Both the position numbers and the translations under genes were made by a program. From the NCBI GenBank assembly GCA_009787015.1, contig WRGU01000046.1, positions 1-39,813 on the forward strand: a stretch of 39,813 nucleotides of DNA, written 5' to 3'. Below the pieces are notes generated by a model. The model saw nothing but the letters and a program-made list of their open reading frames with translations. It was not told the DNA's origin and made no database searches. The stretch is from Candidatus Saccharimonadota bacterium. GTDB lineage: Bacteria > Patescibacteriota > Saccharimonadia > Saccharimonadales > Saccharimonadaceae. Positions 35,597-39,813 of the stretch are shown piece by piece (position 1 is the stretch's first letter; each line of letters begins with the position of its first letter).

Positions 35597-37681
35597 TTAC
35601 TTTGCGCGCTTCTCGATGATCTCTTGTGCGACGTTCGGTGGGACTTCTTCGTAAGAATCGAGTTCCATCGAGGATGCGGCGCGACCCTGTGACATGGAGC
35701 GCAGGTCGGTGGTGTAACCGAACAGGTTCGCGAGCGGGACGATTGCGGTGATTTGTTTCGCACCGCCCATCAAATCGTCCATCGATTCGACGCGGCCGCG
35801 GCGCGAATTCAGGTCGCCGATGACGTCGCCCATGAATTCTTCGGGGGTGACCACGACCATTTTCATGACGGGTTCGAGGAGGACCGGGCGGGCTTGCTTG
35901 ATGCCGTCGCGGGTGGCGAGTGCGCCTGCCATCTTGAACGCTAATTCGGAAGAGTCGACATCGTGGTACGAACCGTCGAACAGCGTGGCTTTGATGTCAA
36001 CCACTGGATAACTGGCGATAACGCCGCCGTCCAGGGTTTCGATAATGCCAGCTTTAACGGCGGGGCGATATTCCTGTGGAACAACGCCGCCCTTGATGGC
36101 GTCGATGAATTCGAAACCTTTGCCGGTTTCGTTCGGTTCAAATTTGATGGTGACGTCGCCGTACTGACCGCGGCCGCCGGACTGTTTGATGTATTTGCCT
36201 TGGACTTCGGATGTGCCGCGAATGGTTTCGCGGAAAGCGACTTGCGGTTCACCGGTGTTCGCTTCGACGCTAAATTCGCGTTTCATGCGATCGATGATGA
36301 TGTCGAGGTGCAATTCGCCCATACCGCTGATGATGGTTTGACCAGTTTCTTCGTCAGTATGAACGCGAAAAGTCGGATCTTCTTCCGCCAAACGTTGCAG
36401 GGCGAGCGCCATTTTTTCCTGGTCAGCCTTAGTTTTCGGTTCGACCGCGATGGAAACTGGCGGTTCGACGAAAGTGATGCCCTCGAGTTGGATCGGATGT
36501 GCCGGATCGCACAGAGTTGTGCCGGTTGTGGTGTCCTTTAATCCGACCACGGCAGCGATATCGCCGGCTTCGACTTCGGAAATATCCTCGCGTTTGTCGG
36601 CGAACATGCGGACGATGCGCCCGACGCGTTCCTTGTCGCCAGAGGTAGCGTTCATAACATACGAACCGGCGGTTAATGTACCGGAATACACGCGAATGAA
36701 AATGAGTTTTCCGACAAATGGATCAGTGGCGATTTTGAACGCCAACGCCGCCAGTGGTTCGTCATTGCTCGGTTTGCGCGAGATTTCTTCGCCAGTTTTC
36801 GGACTCTCACCCCAAACCGCATCAACATCGGTTGGTGCGGGCAGGTAATCCGCGACCAAATCTAAAACTTTTTCCACGATCACGCCGCGGCCATCACCGC
36901 CGGTAACGAGGTAAAATTCGCCACTCAAAACGGCTTTGCGCAATGCGCCCTTTAATTCGTCGATTGTGATCGATTCTTCGCCCTTGTCCAGATAGCGTTC
37001 GAACAATTCATCGTCGAATTCGACGGCTTTTTCGACCAATAAATTACGCGCGTTTTGGGCTTTCTCCAACATGTTGGCGGGAATTTCACCCTGAACCAAT
37101 TCATGATCATGAAAATCAGTGTAAGTGTAGGCTTTCATATCGATCAAATCGACCACGCCGCAAATATCCTTTTCAAAACCAATTGGCAAATGAATCGGCA
37201 GGGCGTTTTTGCCGAGGCGATTATGAATGCTGTCGAGTGATTTATAGAAATCGCCGCCAGTTTGGTTGATTTTGTTAACGAAAACGATGCGCGGAATGCC
37301 GTATTTGTTGGCTTGACGCCACACGGTTTCGGTTTGCGCCTCGACGCCCATTTTGCCGTCCAAAACTGTGACCGCGCCGTCGAGCACACGCAAACTGCGT
37401 TCGACTTCCGCTGTGAAATCGATGTGACCGGGGGTGTCGATAATGTTGATTTTGTGATCTTTCCAAAAACAGGTCACCGCCGCGGAAGTAATCGTGATGC
37501 CGCGTTCCTTTTCCTGCTCCATCCAGTCGGTCGTCGCTCCGCCGTCGTTACCGCGCACCGTGCCGATTTTGTGTTTCAAACCGGTGCGATACAAGATTCC
37601 TTCCGTTGTGGTGGTTTTACCCGCATCGATGTGCGCGATAATACCAATGTTTCTAAATTTTGATAGAGGTGTTTTTGCCAT
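35597..37681 (-). CDS. fusA: Elongation factor G
   Basis: [33 protein letters not shown], full-length 694 aa, SD AAAGG. Confidence 0.98.
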   Translation of the reverse strand: MAKTPLSKFRNIGIIAHIDAGKTTTTEGILYRTGLKHKIGTVRGNDGGATTDWMEQEKERGITITSAAVTCFWKDHKINIIDTPGHIDFTAEVERSLRVLDGAVTVLDGKMGVEAQTETVWRQANKYGIPRIVFVNKINQTGGDFYKSLDSIHNRLGKNALPIHLPIGFEKDICGVVDLIDMKAYTYTDFHDHELVQGEIPANMLEKAQNARNLLVEKAVEFDDELFERYLDKGEESITIDELKGALRKAVLSGEFYLVTGGDGRGVIVEKVLDLVADYLPAPTDVDAVWGESPKTGEEISRKPSNDEPLAALAFKIATDPFVGKLIFIRVYSGTLTAGSYVMNATSGDKERVGRIVRMFADKREDISEVEAGDIAAVVGLKDTTTGTTLCDPAHPIQLEGITFVEPPVSIAVEPKTKADQEKMALALQRLAEEDPTFRVHTDEETGQTIISGMGELHLDIIIDRMKREFSVEANTGEPQVAFRETIRGTSEVQGKYIKQSGGRGQYGDVTIKFEPNETGKGFEFIDAIKGGVVPQEYRPAVKAGIIETLDGGVIASYPVVDIKATLFDGSYHDVDSSELAFKMAGALATRDGIKQARPVLLEPVMKMVVVTPEEFMGDVIGDLNSRRGRVESMDDLMGGAKQITAIVPLANLFGYTTDLRSMSQGRAASSMELDSYEEVPPNVAQEIIEKRAK

Positions 37682-37851
37682 ATAACCTTTCCATTAATTA
37701 AATTATATTAAGTTGTTCCGCGAAGTTTCGGCGCAAACCAAAAAGACCGCGCGAAAATGCTAAGTATTAGTTTAGCAGATAGACGAAGAAAACGCAACTG
37801 ATTTAGCGTATTCGTCGTTCACGGCGTTGAACTATAGTTCGACCCGGAAGA

Positions 37852-37896
37852 TTCCCTTGCGAAATGCCACTGGCATTTCTCACCCTCGCAATGACA
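37852..37896. repeat. GTCATTGCGAGGG-family repeat with AAATGCCAGTGGCATTT hairpin
   Basis: TTGCGAAATGCCACTGGCATTTCTCACCCTCGCAATGAC. Confidence 0.7.
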
Positions 37897-37913
37897 ATAC
37901 CTAATAACCAAAA

Positions 37914-37932
37914 CCCCGGAACGAATCCGGGG
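37914..37932 (-). terminator. Terminator hairpin downstream of the surface-protein gene
   Basis: CCCCGGA-ACGAA-TCCGGGG, followed on the minus strand by GTTTTGG. Confidence 0.65.
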
Positions 37933-37951
37933 CTAAAGCAAGAACTAATAT

Positions 37952-39274
37952 CTATCGTCGACCGAGTTTTCGTATTCCAATTATCGCCGTCATCACACCA
38001 ACAACCGCCAGAATGGAAGTTAGTGCAATAAAGCCAGCATTGATATCACCCGTACGTGGATTATTGTCACGCGGAGTGGTTGTACCGCCGCCAGTATTAC
38101 CACCGGTTTGTCCGCCGCCAGTATTACCACCAGTTTGCCCACCGCCAGTATCACCACTCTGCCCAGCCGCCGCAGCTACCGCCCCATAACCTATACTGGT
38201 CGATCGAGCTATGCCATTATTGTCAGTCACGGTTATCGTCGCCGTTCCCGCACCTCCGGCCGTTGTCGGCGTCCCCGATATCACTCCTGTCGTGGAATTG
38301 ATCGACAACCCCGCCGGAAGCCCTGTTGCGCTATATGTAAACGGGTCTACACCATCAGTCACCGCAACATTAACGGGAGTTATCGCAGTCCCCACCGTCA
38401 TCGCCGGAATATCGGCGCTAGCGAGCGATAATTTATAGGTATAAACTTCGCTCCCCGCCGTTTTCTCCACATCAAACAAACTAGCATTATAGGTTGGCAC
38501 TGAGTCGCTAGCGTTGCCTCCATCACCATTACCAGAGAACAACATCGTCAGTACATTTACTTTAATGAGGTTAAAGTCGTTATCGGCATATACCGCTATT
38601 GAATTACTTGACTGGTGCGATGCATCGAGATAGACACTCCCAGTCGTGTTGATAGTAACATCACTGTCACCTGCGCCTAATCCAAAGGCATAATAAGTCC
38701 CCGTAGAACATGCTTCAGCTCTGACCGAAACGCTGGCGTTTTCTAGAATGTTAACATTTTTTCCGCCAATGCCCGTAGCAGCATAATCATCAATAGTAGG
38801 TACCGCTACATCAATATCGATGTTGGCATTGCCCTTGATTGTAATATCGCCATAAGTACCACCCTTGCTAGAATAAATACCCCTCGTCCCAGTACCGCCA
38901 TCACTCGATACGCTAATCGCTAAACTGCCATTAGTGCTTGACGAAATAGTGATATCTTCGCCGTTGTTATTCAATATACCGTACCACTCTGTTGATACGA
39001 TAGTGTTTGTGCCGATAAGAATAATGTTGAGGTCGCCAACACTAGTGTGGATGCGATCATCATTGTAATTGTGCAAGGTTAATGTGCCGGTTGCTGGGTC
39101 AAACTGAGCGGTGCAAGTCGTGCCATCCAACGTTCCTGTTGACGCTGCTACTCCTCCACAAAGATACGGGTTGCTGACGTTAAGCAATTCACCGGCATTA
39201 ACAAAAACAGAAGACGCCGGTGCGGCAGATGTCGCTGTTGGCATAAAAACAGACGCCGCCAGTCCAACAACCAA
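37952..39274 (-). CDS. Sortase-type surface protein with He_PIG-like domain; probable true start at ATG 39366, currently out of frame
   Basis: He_PIG-like ADIPAMTVGTAITPVNVAVTDGVDPFTYSATGLPAGLSINSTTGVISGTPTTAG; C-terminal NPRTGD + TM + RKLGRR. Confidence 0.85.
   Translation of the reverse strand: MVVGLAASVFMPTATSAAPASSVFVNAGELLNVSNPYLCGGVAASTGTLDGTTCTAQFDPATGTLTLHNYNDDRIHTSVGDLNIILIGTNTIVSTEWYGILNNNGEDITISSSTNGSLAISVSSDGGTGTRGIYSSKGGTYGDITIKGNANIDIDVAVPTIDDYAATGIGGKNVNILENASVSVRAEACSTGTYYAFGLGAGDSDVTINTTGSVYLDASHQSSNSIAVYADNDFNLIKVNVLTMLFSGNGDGGNASDSVPTYNASLFDVEKTAGSEVYTYKLSLASADIPAMTVGTAITPVNVAVTDGVDPFTYSATGLPAGLSINSTTGVISGTPTTAGGAGTATITVTDNNGIARSTSIGYGAVAAAAGQSGDTGGGQTGGNTGGGQTGGNTGGGTTTPRDNNPRTGDINAGFIALTSILAVVGVMTAIIGIRKLGRR
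38085..38160. repeat. Tandem Gly-rich linker repeats (about 24 bp unit)
   Basis: CCGCCAGTATTACCACCGGTTTGT / CCGCCAGTATTACCACCAGTTTGC / CCACCGCCAGTATCACCACTCTG. Confidence 0.7.
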
Positions 39275-39309
39275 CGCCGCCGCTCCAAAAAACCCTAATA
39301 TGCCTTTAC

Positions 39310-39332
39310 GAGAGAGAGAGAGAGAGAGAGAG
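39310..39332. repeat. Dinucleotide microsatellite (GA)11G
   Basis: ACGAGAGAGAGAGAGAGAGAGAGAGTCC, directly readable. Confidence 0.97.
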
Positions 39333-39561
39333 TCCGTCCTCCTTTCCGTACTTTTACTTTTGTCATCACTAACCTCCTTTAATTATTTAATCAACCTTTG
39401 ATATCACAAAGTTACTATCATTATAGCACTAGCGTTTTGGGTGTCAAGGGGGTTGAGGGTTGTTTGTGGATTATTATTACCAAACTCGTTCCGACATCCA
39501 TTATCTTGCGAAAAAATCGCGAATGAATTAAAATCATAGTATAACCGAAAAGGGGGTAGAA

Positions 39562-39813
39562 ATGACAAATTACGAATTAACGGGTCCGGATAAAGGTCGA
39601 GACGGCAAGGGCGGTATTGATTGGGGCGAAATAGATGCTTTTTTGGCGCAGTATGCGCTGGCGTCGCCAAGAGAAGAGGCGATTCATCATCAACCAGAAA
39701 CGAAAAACCTGATTCCGTATGAAAAAATCCAATTGGCGGGTTGCGAGCCGTTACGGTCGCGGGAAGTGGTTTTGGAAAGCGAAGGTTTGGACGCAGCGGA
39801 AATCGCGCGGATA
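39562..39813 (+). CDS. Hypothetical protein, partial (runs off the window)
   Basis: ATG with SD AGGGGG; open to window end: MTNYELTGPDKGRDGKGGIDWGEIDAFLAQY... Confidence 0.6.
   Translation, partial: MTNYELTGPDKGRDGKGGIDWGEIDAFLAQYALASPREEAIHHQPETKNLIPYEKIQLAGCEPLRSREVVLESEGLDAAEIARI

Noticed and set aside
35963-36541. 192-aa ORF antisense to fusA
   Set aside because: Sense frame is unambiguous EF-G; the antisense translation has no domain-like features.

Overview
The window looks like a Patescibacteria/CPR chromosome segment, most likely Candidatus Saccharibacteria (inferred from gene content and a compact, C-terminally truncated AlaRS; not proven). Housekeeping genes: tatD, dnaG, NUDIX, a membrane-anchored Clp-type AAA+ ATPase, ruvA, rmuC, gap, rpiB-like, pheS/pheT, secG, an orphan peptide-binding protein, an acyl-CoA synthetase, tRNA-Val, alaS, an NMP-kinase-like gene and fusA. 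Accessory content: a RAYT (REP-associated tyrosine transposase), a RelB/ParE-type TA pair, three surface proteins and several palindromic repeat families. Main unusual signals: (1) a (CT)11 tract lies between a perfect SD+ATG and the rest of a sortase-type surface protein; the present repeat length is out of frame and losing one CT restores a textbook signal peptide, so this is probably a phase-variable gene caught OFF. (2) Two further hypermutable tracts: C9 in a -35/-10 spacer, and G9 inside a methyltransferase CDS. (3) A palindrome family with invariant core AAGAC-N-GTCTT and covarying arms flanks the RAYT, and an inverted pair sits in frame inside tatD. (4) A second palindromic family is inserted in frame twice in pheT, always encoding EPRNDGRE, with an intergenic copy elsewhere. 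(5) At least 11 operon-leading genes have a TGn-Pribnow box 6-7 nt upstream of ATG, predicting pervasive leaderless transcription. (6) Four extra genes are nested between pheS and pheT through ATGA overlaps. (7) gap and probably the acyl-CoA synthetase use an AUA/AUU start codon. (8) DnaG has lost all four zinc ligands. All calls are from reading the sequence; no searches were run.
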